A DNA stretch of 64,000 nucleotides from Planctomycetota bacterium (GTDB taxonomy: Bacteria; Planctomycetota; UBA1135; UBA2386), in the NCBI GenBank assembly GCA_027621295.1, contig JAQCBR010000002.1:18410-82409 (forward strand), in the 5' to 3' direction. Position 1 is the first letter of the stretch. Each line of letters starts with the position of its first letter. Both the position numbers and the translations under genes were made by a program. Below the pieces are notes generated by a model. It made no database searches. It was not told where the DNA came from and saw nothing but the letters and a program-made list of their open reading frames with translations. Positions 17,529 to 25,381 of this stretch are shown one piece after another.

Positions 17529-18452
17529 TCAGGCGGTCCCGTCGGGGGACGGCTGGCCCTCTTCCGCCGTGGCGACCGGGGGATTCGGATCGGGTGCGGC
17601 TTCTTGCCCGGCCCCGACCTCGGTCTCGGCCTCCGCTTCGACTTCGTAGCCCGCCGCGGCGTAGAGCTCGGCGTCGGAGATCGTCTCGCCGTGCCGCTCC
17701 AGGAACTCCCGCGCGAACTCCCAGTAGTCCTCGGCGCCGTTCGAATCGGGAGCGTGTTCGAAGATCGTCAGCCCGAAGCTCGGCGCCTCGGCCAGCTTGA
17801 CGTTGTTGCGGATCAGGTTCCGGGCGAGGCGATCGCCGAAGTAGGCGCTGATGTTCTCCAGCACCTCGGTCGTCAGTCGGGTCCGGAGGTCGACCATGCA
17901 CGGCAGTACACAGAGGACGTCGAGCGACGGGTTGAGGCGGCGCTTCACGAGGTCGATCACCTCGGTCAGCTTGGCCATGCCCTGCAGCGAGAAGTACTCG
18001 GTCTGCATCGGGATCAGCACCTCGTTCGCCGCGACGAGTGCGTTCGCGGACAGCACTCCGAGGGACGGCGGGCAGTCGACGAGCACGTAGTCGAACTTCA
18101 CGTCGCCGTCGTAGGCGTCGAAGGCCTCGCGGAGGATGGTCTCGCGTCCGATGCGGTTGGCGAGCACCTGCTCGACGCCGCCGAGCGTCGAGTCGGTCGG
18201 CACGACGAAGAGTCCCTCGGTCCGCGTCGCCAGCACCAGATCGCGCAGCGGACGGTCCTCGACGAGGAGCTGGGTCAGGGTCGCGCTCTCCAGTTCGGGG
18301 CGCTGGTCGACGTGCAGCGTCAGGTTGGACTGCGGGTCGAGGTCGAGGAGCAGGACCTTCCGGCCCAGGCGGGCGAGCGCGGCTCCGACGTTGACGGTGG
18401 TCGTCGTCTTGCCGACTCCGCCCTTCTGGTTGATGACGGCGACGATCTTCAT
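17529..18452 (-). CDS. ParA/Soj-family ATPase (orphan)
   Basis: 307 residues from ATG 18452, whose A is also the last base of the bshB stop. The deviant Walker A motif is KGGVGKT (10-16) in MKIVAVINQKGGVGKTTTTV, followed by LLLDLDPQSNLTL and the Walker B-like YVLVDCPPSLG. The core (~260 residues) is a typical ParA/Soj that forms ATP-dependent dimers on nonspecific DNA. The last ~45 residues are an acidic tail rich in Glu, Ala and Pro, unusual for the family. No parB or parS is near, unlike the second parA in this window, so it more likely positions some other cargo. Confidence 0.9.
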   Translation of the reverse strand: MKIVAVINQKGGVGKTTTTVNVGAALARLGRKVLLLDLDPQSNLTLHVDQRPELESATLTQLLVEDRPLRDLVLATRTEGLFVVPTDSTLGGVEQVLANRIGRETILREAFDAYDGDVKFDYVLVDCPPSLGVLSANALVAANEVLIPMQTEYFSLQGMAKLTEVIDLVKRRLNPSLDVLCVLPCMVDLRTRLTTEVLENISAYFGDRLARNLIRNNVKLAEAPSFGLTIFEHAPDSNGAEDYWEFAREFLERHGETISDAELYAAAGYEVEAEAETEVGAGQEAAPDPNPPVATAEEGQPSPDGTA

Positions 18453-19195
18453 CACGGGATCAGGAACGCGAGTTCGTCGAGGGATGCGGGGCCGTCGAGT
18501 GCGAAGGGTTCGGCGGCGGCGACCCCGCTCTGCATGCCGAACCAGCGGTCGCGCGCCTCGACGCGCTCGATCGGGTCGAGGGCACGGACGAAGTGTGTCC
18601 GCTCCTCCCCGGGTCCCGGAATCTGGGACGCGAAGCACGCGATGACGCTGCGCTTGCGCTCCCGCACCGCGGTGATGTCGACGCAGAACCCGGCGGGCAC
18701 CGCGTCGTTGCCCAGGAAACGCGCGACGAGACGCGGCCGGTGGGGCGCGAGGCCGTGCTCCGCGTCGAAGCGGGTGAGCCCCGACAAGAAGAAGGCCCTG
18801 GTCACCAGATCGGCGACCGCGACGTGGTCGGGATGGACGTCGGGCTTCGCGTGTGTCAGCAGGACGCGGGGACGGAAGCGTCTCAGGGCCCGGACGACCG
18901 CGCGGACCGCGTCCTCGGTGACAGCGACCCCCGTGTCCGGAAGCCCGAGGTTCTCGCGTGCGCAGAGGCCCAGGAGGGACGTCGCCCGAGCCGCCTCGTC
19001 GGCGCGGTTCTCGGGCGTTCCCCGTGATCCGGCTTCACCGCGCGTCGCGTCGACCACGGCGACGCGTCGGCCAGCGTCCGTCTGGCGGAGCATCGTCCCC
19101 CCGCAGCCGAGTTCGGCGTCGTCCGGATGTGCTGCGAGGACGAGGACGTCGACCGGCTGGCCGTCGTGGGCCGGGAACGTCGACCCGCTGGTCAC
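18452..19195 (-). CDS. bshB: Bacillithiol biosynthesis deacetylase BshB (PIG-L/LmbE family)
   Basis: 247 residues from GTG 19195, which overlaps the bshC stop as GTGA. BshB removes the N-acetyl group from GlcNAc-malate. The zinc motif AHPDDAELGCGGT (22-34) and the second His pair in KPDVHPDHVAVADL are intact. The opening DVLVLAAHPDDAELGCGG and the stretch ATRGEAGSRGTPENRADEAARA match the BshB1 subgroup. The frame extends upstream to 19339, but that part overlaps bshC and is not homologous. It is coupled to bshC upstream and parA downstream, so translation of the three is probably linked. Confidence 0.93.
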   Translation of the reverse strand: MTSGSTFPAHDGQPVDVLVLAAHPDDAELGCGGTMLRQTDAGRRVAVVDATRGEAGSRGTPENRADEAARATSLLGLCARENLGLPDTGVAVTEDAVRAVVRALRRFRPRVLLTHAKPDVHPDHVAVADLVTRAFFLSGLTRFDAEHGLAPHRPRLVARFLGNDAVPAGFCVDITAVRERKRSVIACFASQIPGPGEERTHFVRALDPIERVEARDRWFGMQSGVAAAEPFALDGPASLDELAFLIP

Positions 19196-20748
19196 AGCTG
19201 CAGGACCCCGTGGTCGATCTGGAACGGATCGGCGGCGGCGATCAGCCTCTCGATCGCCGCGGGGCCGTGTGCGACCAGCGAGGGAACGATGGTCAGCACG
19301 CGCTCCTGCATCCTTCCACGGGGCCGCAGGTGGGCGCACAGGCGCCTGATCTGACGGAGGCCGGTGCCCTGTCGGTTCTGCCGCGAGTTGCGGACGCGCA
19401 CCATCAGCTTGTCGAGCTCGTCCGTGACCTTCCCGCGCGTCCGTTCGAGCTGCCCGACCATCTGTGGGTCGGATTCACGCAGCAGGTCGCTGACCGTGGC
19501 GAGCCGTTGCCGGACGTCCGAGATCGCGTCCTCGAGCGCCAACTCTGCCGGGCCCTGCCCGTCTTCGGGCAGCACGCGGGCGAGCACTTCGGGGCCCTCG
19601 ACGAGGTCGGGCAGGTCCCAGCCGAAGCGGTCGAGGTGCTTGACCATCGACGCTTCGACGAGCGTCAGGCTCGCACGGGGCACGAATGCTGGCCGTGGCA
19701 CGCCGAGCGCCTTGTAGAGCGGAGCGATGATCGCCAGGTAGGAGAGTTCTCCGGGCCCGACGACGAAGCCGAGGCTCGGGAGCACCGCGTCCTGCCAGAG
19801 CGGGCGCAGGAGGACGCCGGGGCTCAGCGTTTCCGGCCCCTCGAACTCCTCGCCGTCGGCGAGCGCCTGACGACGCCCGTTCGCGTGCAGCGCGAACATC
19901 AGCGTCGTGCCCGGATCGAGCGTCACGTCGAAGCCGAGATCCGACAGGTGCTCCGAAGCGATGCGGATCCGGTCGCGGATCTCGTCGGCCCGTGTGAACC
20001 AGCCCGGAAGAGGGTCGAACGCCGAGCGGGGCAGGTCGCGCGGTTCGATGACGAGAAGGCCGTCGTCCGCGAAGAGACGGAACAAGAGCCGTGCCATCTG
20101 GTCGCCCAGCGTCTCGTCGTCCGAGCGCTTCTCGAACAGCGCGAGCATCTCGTCGCGGAACTCCGTCTGCGGCAGCAGATCGGACACTGCGGCCATCGCG
20201 TGCTCGATCTTGGCGCCGATCGGGATGTGCCGGACCGCGCGTCCGTTGTGCTCGACGTCCACCCGGACCCTCTGCAGGTCCATGTTCGGGTTCACGAAGA
20301 ACGCGCGGTTGACCTCGTCGAGGTCGTGGTCGTCCGAGTGGTTCCAGAACACCGGGACCACGCGCGGCGCTCCGGGGCGCGCCGACAGCTCGCGTGCGAG
20401 CCGGACCGCCGTGGCGACCTTGAACACCGTGTAGAGCGGTCCCCCGAACAGCCCCGGCTGCTGGCCGGTGACGACCACCTGGGCCTCTCCGGCGCCGATG
20501 GCCCGCGCCGCGTCGATCGACTTCTCCGACGCGCCGTGCCGCGCGGCGTACGCCTCGAGCGCGGCGCCCAGCTCGGCGGGCGGGACCAGCCGCTCGGCGC
20601 CGATCGGGGCCAGCTTCAGCAGGTGGTCGGCATCCTTGGGTCGTGGGCCGAGGAGGCTGCGCAGGTCGGGGTCGTCCTCCAAGTAGCGGAGGTGGACCTC
20701 GGAAGTGCCGATCCGACGGAAGGAAATGTGACGGAGGCTCTGGTTCAC
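19192..20748 (-). CDS. bshC: Bacillithiol biosynthesis cysteine-adding enzyme BshC
   Basis: 518 residues from GTG 20748, preceded at good spacing by CGGAGAG; the frame runs further upstream but there it is low-complexity Arg/Gly. BshC adds cysteine to GlcN-malate in the last step to bacillithiol. Recognisable blocks are VVVTGQQPGLFGGPLYTVFK, VPVFWNHSDDHDLDEVN and the C-terminal coiled-coil segment with LRESDPQMVGQLERTRGKV. The length fits the family (~520-540). The gene lies first of the three bsh genes in the direction of transcription, 74 bp after pyrF. Confidence 0.93.
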   Translation of the reverse strand: MNQSLRHISFRRIGTSEVHLRYLEDDPDLRSLLGPRPKDADHLLKLAPIGAERLVPPAELGAALEAYAARHGASEKSIDAARAIGAGEAQVVVTGQQPGLFGGPLYTVFKVATAVRLARELSARPGAPRVVPVFWNHSDDHDLDEVNRAFFVNPNMDLQRVRVDVEHNGRAVRHIPIGAKIEHAMAAVSDLLPQTEFRDEMLALFEKRSDDETLGDQMARLLFRLFADDGLLVIEPRDLPRSAFDPLPGWFTRADEIRDRIRIASEHLSDLGFDVTLDPGTTLMFALHANGRRQALADGEEFEGPETLSPGVLLRPLWQDAVLPSLGFVVGPGELSYLAIIAPLYKALGVPRPAFVPRASLTLVEASMVKHLDRFGWDLPDLVEGPEVLARVLPEDGQGPAELALEDAISDVRQRLATVSDLLRESDPQMVGQLERTRGKVTDELDKLMVRVRNSRQNRQGTGLRQIRRLCAHLRPRGRMQERVLTIVPSLVAHGPAAIERLIAAADPFQIDHGVLQL

Positions 20749-20822
20749 GGACTCTCCGCGACGACCGCGGCCGTCGCCTGACAGGCAGTTGCGAGCCTGG
20801 ATGAAGTCGTCATCGCGGGCTC

Positions 20823-21689
20823 TCAGGAATTCGGGACCGCGACCGCCCTGACCTGGGCCGCGAAGGTGGCGACGGCCTGTTCGACCGCGTCTCGCCAGTT
20901 TGGGTCGCTCGGCAGGAAGCACTCCATCACGCCGCGACTCTGGTTCACGAGACCGCCGAGGCCACGGCCATCGAAGGCCGGGGCCAGGTCCTCGACGCGT
21001 CCGCCCTGGGCGCCGACGCCCGGGATCAGGAGCCACGCGCGTGGCATCGCCGCGCGGAGGCTCGCGAGCTGCGTCGCCTGCGTCGCGCCGACGACGGCGC
21101 CGACGGACGAGAAGCCGTACTCGTCCGCCATGTCCTCGCCCCATCGGTCCACCGCGCGTGCCACGACCTCGGCGACCGTCTGGCCCTTCTCGGTGCGGAG
21201 ATCCTGCAGCGTCGCCGAGCCGGGGTTGCTCGTCCGCACGAGGATGAAGACACCCTTGCCTTCCCGCCGGCAGCGGGCGAGGAACGGCTCGTTCGAGTCC
21301 TTCCCGAGGTAGGGGTGGAGGGTGACGGCGTCGGCCAGGTCGAGGTGGACGCGGGCGTAGGCCTCGGCCGTGCTCCCGATATCGCCCCGCTTGATGTCCC
21401 CCACCACGAGCAGGCCGTGCTCTCGGGCGAGCTTGCAGGTCCTCTCGTAGGCGGCGAACCCGGCCGAGCCGAACGCCTCGAAGAACGCGATGTTCGGCTT
21501 CACCGCCGGCAGGTGCCGCGCGATGACCGGCAGGACTTCGTGGTAGAACGCGAAGACCCGCTCGGCAGGAGGAGCGCCGGGGGCGACCCGCTCCGGCAGC
21601 GCCGGGAGCCTGGGATCGAGTCCGGCGCAGGCAGGCGCGCCGCCGGCCTCGACGGCGCGGCCCAGGCGTTCAACGAACGGGCTGTCCAT
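20823..21689 (-). CDS. pyrF: Orotidine 5'-phosphate decarboxylase, type 2
   Basis: 288 residues from ATG 21689; the frame continues 13 codons upstream without homology. The enzyme decarboxylates OMP to UMP in pyrimidine synthesis. The type 2 signature is complete: ACAGLDPRLPALP, VKPNIAFFEAFG and the catalytic DIKRGDIGSTA, then LIPGVGAQGG for phosphate binding. It heads the minus-strand run that continues into bshCB. UMP is the precursor of the UDP-GlcNAc used by BshA, which may be chance. About 170 bp separate it from the divergent transhydrogenase genes. Confidence 0.95.
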   Translation of the reverse strand: MDSPFVERLGRAVEAGGAPACAGLDPRLPALPERVAPGAPPAERVFAFYHEVLPVIARHLPAVKPNIAFFEAFGSAGFAAYERTCKLAREHGLLVVGDIKRGDIGSTAEAYARVHLDLADAVTLHPYLGKDSNEPFLARCRREGKGVFILVRTSNPGSATLQDLRTEKGQTVAEVVARAVDRWGEDMADEYGFSSVGAVVGATQATQLASLRAAMPRAWLLIPGVGAQGGRVEDLAPAFDGRGLGGLVNQSRGVMECFLPSDPNWRDAVEQAVATFAAQVRAVAVPNS

Positions 21690-21857
21690 GGGGGGGCCGA
21701 GGGTAGCCACCGCACGATGCTGCGTCATCAGCGCGGTTCGAGCACCGTCGGCCGTGTTCCGACCGTCTCCGGAAATCCTTGTCCGGTTCCGGTCGATCGG
21801 GTCACCTCAGCAAGTCCCCGACCGCGTCCGCCGCCCTAGCCCGAGAGGTCCGCTCCG

Positions 21858-22985
21858 ATGGCGTTGATCTTCGTCCCGAGAGAAACCGAGCCCGGGGAGT
21901 CCCGGGTCGCCGCCACGCCCGAGACCGTCAAGGGCTACACGAAGCTCGGCCTACAGGTCGCGGTCGAATCCGGCGCCGGTCTGGCGTCTGGCTTCCGAGA
22001 TGCCGACTACGAGGCGGCAGGTGCTCGCATCGGCGGCTCGCTCGGTGAGGCCGACCTCGTGCTGATGGTCCGGACGCCACAGCCGGGCGCCATCGCCGGC
22101 ATGAAGCGGGGTGCCGTGCTCGCGTCGGGTCTGGTGCCGAACGGCCAGGCGGAAGCGATCGTTGCGCTGCGTGACGCGGGCGTCACTTCGTTCGGGATGG
22201 AGCTGATCCCCCGCATCACCCGCGCCCAGAAGATGGACGTCCTGTCGAGCCAGGCGACGTGCGCCGGCTACCAGGCCGTGCTGTTGGCCGCCGCGAGCCT
22301 GCCGCGCTTCTTCCCGCTGCTGATGACTGCGGCAGGCACGATCAAGCCGGCCAAGGTCTTCATCCTCGGTGCTGGCGTCGCCGGCCTCCAGGCGATCTCG
22401 ACGGCGCGCCGGCTCGGTGCCGTGGTCGAGGCCAACGACGTGCGCCCTGCCGTGAAGGAGCAGGTCGAGAGCCTCGGCGCGAAGTTCGTCGACACCGGGA
22501 CACCGCCGGACGCAGAGACCTCGGGCGGATACGCGAAGGAGGCGACGACCGAGTATCTGGACAAACAGCGTCAGATCCTGACCGAGCACGTCGCCGAAGC
22601 GGACGTGGTCATCACGACGGCGCTGATCCCCGGCCGCCCCGCCCCTCGCATCGTCACCGACGCGATGGTCCAGGGGATGCGGCCCGGCTCGGTGATCGTC
22701 GACCTCGCGGCCCCGAACGGGGGCAACGTCGAGGGCACGGTCCCCGGCGAGGTCGTCGATCGCCACGGCGTGAAGATCCTCGGTGAGACCAACCTGCCCG
22801 CGCTGTGCGCGGCCGACGCGAGCCGCATGTGGGCGCGCAACGTGCTCGGCTTCGCCGAGCTCCTCGTGAACGAAGGGGCGATCGCCCCGCACTGGGACGA
22901 TGAGATCGTCAAGGCCTGCTGTGTGACCCGCGATGGCGAGGTCGTACACGAAGGCGCCCGCACCGCCGTGGGAGGGGGCAACTGA
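21858..22985 (+). CDS. pntAA: NAD(P) transhydrogenase subunit alpha, part 1 (NAD-binding)
   Basis: 375 residues. This is the soluble domain I of the proton-translocating transhydrogenase, which passes hydride from NADH to NADP+. Visible are the alanine-dehydrogenase-like N-terminus (VPRETEPGESRVAATPETV), the Rossmann motif FILGAGVAGLQAISTARRLGA and the mobile-loop area TEHVAEADVVITTALIPGRPAP. A GAGAGG-like site (CGAGAGGTCC) precedes the ATG. The alpha subunit is split from its membrane part, as in Rhodospirillum and many other bacteria. It is the first of three genes spaced by 3-5 bp. Confidence 0.96.
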   Translation: MALIFVPRETEPGESRVAATPETVKGYTKLGLQVAVESGAGLASGFRDADYEAAGARIGGSLGEADLVLMVRTPQPGAIAGMKRGAVLASGLVPNGQAEAIVALRDAGVTSFGMELIPRITRAQKMDVLSSQATCAGYQAVLLAAASLPRFFPLLMTAAGTIKPAKVFILGAGVAGLQAISTARRLGAVVEANDVRPAVKEQVESLGAKFVDTGTPPDAETSGGYAKEATTEYLDKQRQILTEHVAEADVVITTALIPGRPAPRIVTDAMVQGMRPGSVIVDLAAPNGGNVEGTVPGEVVDRHGVKILGETNLPALCAADASRMWARNVLGFAELLVNEGAIAPHWDDEIVKACCVTRDGEVVHEGARTAVGGGN

Positions 22986-22990
22986 TCACC

Positions 22991-23278
22991 ATGGACGCAG
23001 CGACCCTGTTGTTCGTCTTCGTGCTCGCGGCCTTCGTCGGCCTCGAGATCATCACGAAGGTTCCTCCCACCCTGCACACCCCGCTGATGTCGGGCTCGAA
23101 CGCGATCTCCGGGATCGCGATCGTCGGCGCGATCCTCGCGTTGCAGGGTGAGTACAGCACCACCGCACAGGTCCTCGGCTTCGTCGCCGTGATCTTCGCG
23201 ATGGTCAATGTCGTCGGCGGCTTCATGGTCACCGACCGGATGCTGTCGATGTTCGGTTCCAAGAAGAAGAAGGTCTGA
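22991..23278 (+). CDS. pntAB: NAD(P) transhydrogenase subunit alpha, part 2 (membrane)
   Basis: 95 residues, three membrane helices (LFVFVLAAFVGLEII; LMSGSNAISGIAIVGAILAL; VLGFVAVIFAMVNVVGGFMV). THPLMSGSNAISG-type sequence is diagnostic for the alpha part of the proton channel. It ends in MLSMFGSKKKKV at the cytoplasmic side. It lies 5 bp after pntAA and 3 bp before pntB. Confidence 0.96.
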   Translation: MDAATLLFVFVLAAFVGLEIITKVPPTLHTPLMSGSNAISGIAIVGAILALQGEYSTTAQVLGFVAVIFAMVNVVGGFMVTDRMLSMFGSKKKKV

Positions 23279-23281
23279 TCC

Positions 23282-24664
23282 GTGTCGACCTACCTCTACA
23301 TCGCGGCCGCGGTCCTCTTCATCCTCGGCATCAAGCGCCTCGGCAAGGTCAAGACCGCGCGGTCCGGCAACCAGGTCGCCGCGCTCGGCATGCTGGTCGC
23401 TCTCATCGGCGTGCTGGTCGAAGCGAAGGTCCTCGACTGGACCATGGCGTCGATCGCGCTCGGCATCGGCACGGTGATCGGCGTGCTGCTCGCGACCCGC
23501 GTGCAGATGACGTCGATGCCGGAGCTGGTGGCGGCGTTCAACGGCCTCGGCGGCGCGGCGTCGGCACTGGTCGCCGCAGTCGAGCTCTACGACAAGTCGA
23601 AGGAGTCGACCCTCGCCAGCCAGGACACGATGGTGGCGACGACCGTCCCGCTGTCGATCCTGATCGGCACGGCCACGCTGTCGGGGAGTGCGGTCGCCTA
23701 CTTCAAGCTCGCCGGCAAGCCCTTCCCCCACCCGTTCAAGGGCGCGCTCCGCAACCTCTCGCACGTGGCGCTCGTGCTCGGGATCGTCTACGCGAGCTAC
23801 TGGTCGGCGACGAGCATGGGCGCCGAAGCCGATACGGCGATGATCGTGCTGCTGGTGCTGTCGACGATCGCAGGCGTCTTCCTCGTCACGCCGATCGGCG
23901 GCGCGGACATGCCGGTCGTCGTGGCTCTCCTCAACTCGCTGTCGGGTGTGGCGGCTGCCGCGAGCGGCTTCGTGATCGCGAACCAGATGCTGATCGTTGC
24001 CGGCGCTCTGGTCGGGGCGTCGGGCCTGATCCTGACGCAGATCATGTGCAAGGCGATGAACCGCTCGCTGGGGAACGTGCTGATCGGCGGGGTCGGCGAC
24101 GGCGCGGTCGCTGCGGACGCACGCGAGTACCACAACATCAAGAAGACGTCCTCCGAGGAGGTCGCGATGCTGCTGGACGGCGCGACGTCCTGCGTGATCG
24201 TCCCCGGCTACGGGCTCGCGGTCGCGCAGGCCCAGCACACCTGCGCGAACCTCGCGAAGGAGCTCGAGAGCCGCGGCGTCGACGTCCGCTACGCGATCCA
24301 CCCGGTCGCGGGCCGCATGCCGGGCCACATGAACGTGCTGCTCGCCGAGGCCGACGTCCCCTACGACAAGCTCTGGGAGATGGAGCGGATCAACTCGGAG
24401 TTCGAGAACACCGACGTGGTCGTCATCGTTGGCGCGAACGACGTCGTGAACCCGCTCGCGCGCGAGAAGACCGGCAGCCCGATCGACGGGATGCCGATCC
24501 TCGACGTCGACAAGGCGCGCACCGTCGTGATGATCAAGCGCTCGCTGAGCCCCGGCTACGCGGGCTGCCGCAACCCGCTCTTCGACCATGAGAACACGCT
24601 GATGGTGTTCGAAGACGCGAAGGCGGCGCTGCAGGGCATGCTCGACGAACTGAAGGAGATGTGA
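23282..24664 (+). CDS. pntB: NAD(P) transhydrogenase subunit beta
   Basis: 460 residues from a GTG start 3 bp after pntAB. The N-terminal ~260 residues hold the helices of the membrane channel. The C-terminal NADP(H)-binding domain III begins near VAMLLDGATSCVIVPGYGLAVAQAQ, with YAIHPVAGRMPGHMNVLLAEADVPYD, NTDVVVIVGANDVVNPLA and the C-terminal RSLSPGYAGCRNPLF. All are family hallmarks. The complex uses the proton gradient to make NADPH, which would also feed thiol reduction; the neighbouring bacillithiol genes are divergently transcribed. Confidence 0.97.
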   Translation: MSTYLYIAAAVLFILGIKRLGKVKTARSGNQVAALGMLVALIGVLVEAKVLDWTMASIALGIGTVIGVLLATRVQMTSMPELVAAFNGLGGAASALVAAVELYDKSKESTLASQDTMVATTVPLSILIGTATLSGSAVAYFKLAGKPFPHPFKGALRNLSHVALVLGIVYASYWSATSMGAEADTAMIVLLVLSTIAGVFLVTPIGGADMPVVVALLNSLSGVAAAASGFVIANQMLIVAGALVGASGLILTQIMCKAMNRSLGNVLIGGVGDGAVAADAREYHNIKKTSSEEVAMLLDGATSCVIVPGYGLAVAQAQHTCANLAKELESRGVDVRYAIHPVAGRMPGHMNVLLAEADVPYDKLWEMERINSEFENTDVVVIVGANDVVNPLAREKTGSPIDGMPILDVDKARTVVMIKRSLSPGYAGCRNPLFDHENTLMVFEDAKAALQGMLDELKEM

Positions 24665-24667
24665 GCC

Positions 24668-24737
24668 CGGTCGCGCGGCTCCGTTGCGAGCTCGGTCGCG
24701 GGGCTCCGTTGTTGGCTCGGTCGCGGGGCTCCGTGCC
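24668..24737. repeat. 25-bp tandem repeat, 2.8 copies, after pntB
   Basis: Units at 24668-24692, 24693-24717 and (partial, 20 bp) 24718-24737 share CGGTCGC(C/G)GGCTCCGT. The second and third units agree over their first 17 bases. The array begins 4 bp after the pntB stop, between convergent genes. Confidence 0.85.
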
Positions 24738-24751
24738 GCGCCCGCGCCTCC

Positions 24752-25279
24752 TCAACCCCGCGGCCGGAACAGCCGGTCGGCGTAGCGCGACTTCGGGAAG
24801 CGCTTGGCGACGTCCTTCGTGCGTCGCAGCGCTTCCGAGAGCGGAACGAGCACCGCGCCCGCCGGCACCTCGACCCAGATCGCCTGGTCACCGAGCTCAC
24901 CGACGAGTCGGTCGAACTCGCGCGTGTCGCGCGCGGCGCCCAGTCTCTCGAGCAGGGCCCGGTCCAGCAGGGCCGACTCGCGTCGCGTCGGCTGGTCCTT
25001 GCGGCCGAGGAGCTCGTCGACGGAGACGCGGAAGAGCTCGGCCAACGCGAGAACGTCGGTGCAGGGTGGCATCCGGGATGCGGACTCCCACCGAGACACC
25101 GCCGACTCGTGACAGCCCAGGGCCGCGGCGACGTCCTCCTGGGTCAGTCCACGCAGTGCGCGGAGTTCGCGGATGCGCTCCGCAAGGGTCTGCGAGAGCT
25201 GGCGGCGGTCGGGCTTCTCGGTCACGTCGGCGGGGTGTCTGCTCGGCTCGGGGGCGGAGATCCTACGGCTGGGCGACAT
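24752..25279 (-). CDS. XRE-family helix-turn-helix regulator
   Basis: 175 residues from ATG 25279; GTG 25225 (18 codons in) is an alternative start, and neither has a clear ribosome binding site. The DNA-binding domain is the canonical phage-repressor type: RIRELRALRGLTQEDVAAALGCHESAVSRWESASRMPPCTDVLALAELFRVSVDELLG. The remaining ~85 residues (VWVEVPAGAVLVPLSEALRR) are unfamiliar and may sense a ligand or mediate dimerisation. It is divergent from the beta-CASP gene with 102 bp between them, so it may control that gene and itself; no operator palindrome was identified. Confidence 0.85.
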   Translation of the reverse strand: MSPSRRISAPEPSRHPADVTEKPDRRQLSQTLAERIRELRALRGLTQEDVAAALGCHESAVSRWESASRMPPCTDVLALAELFRVSVDELLGRKDQPTRRESALLDRALLERLGAARDTREFDRLVGELGDQAIWVEVPAGAVLVPLSEALRRTKDVAKRFPKSRYADRLFRPRG

Positions 25280-25381
25280 CGCATGGCAGTGCACAGCACA
25301 CATGTCGGGAGTCTCTCCCGGTGAACGGCGAAACCAGCGTCGGCGCGTGGACGTTCTCGTTGCCACCGACAAGATGGCGCC

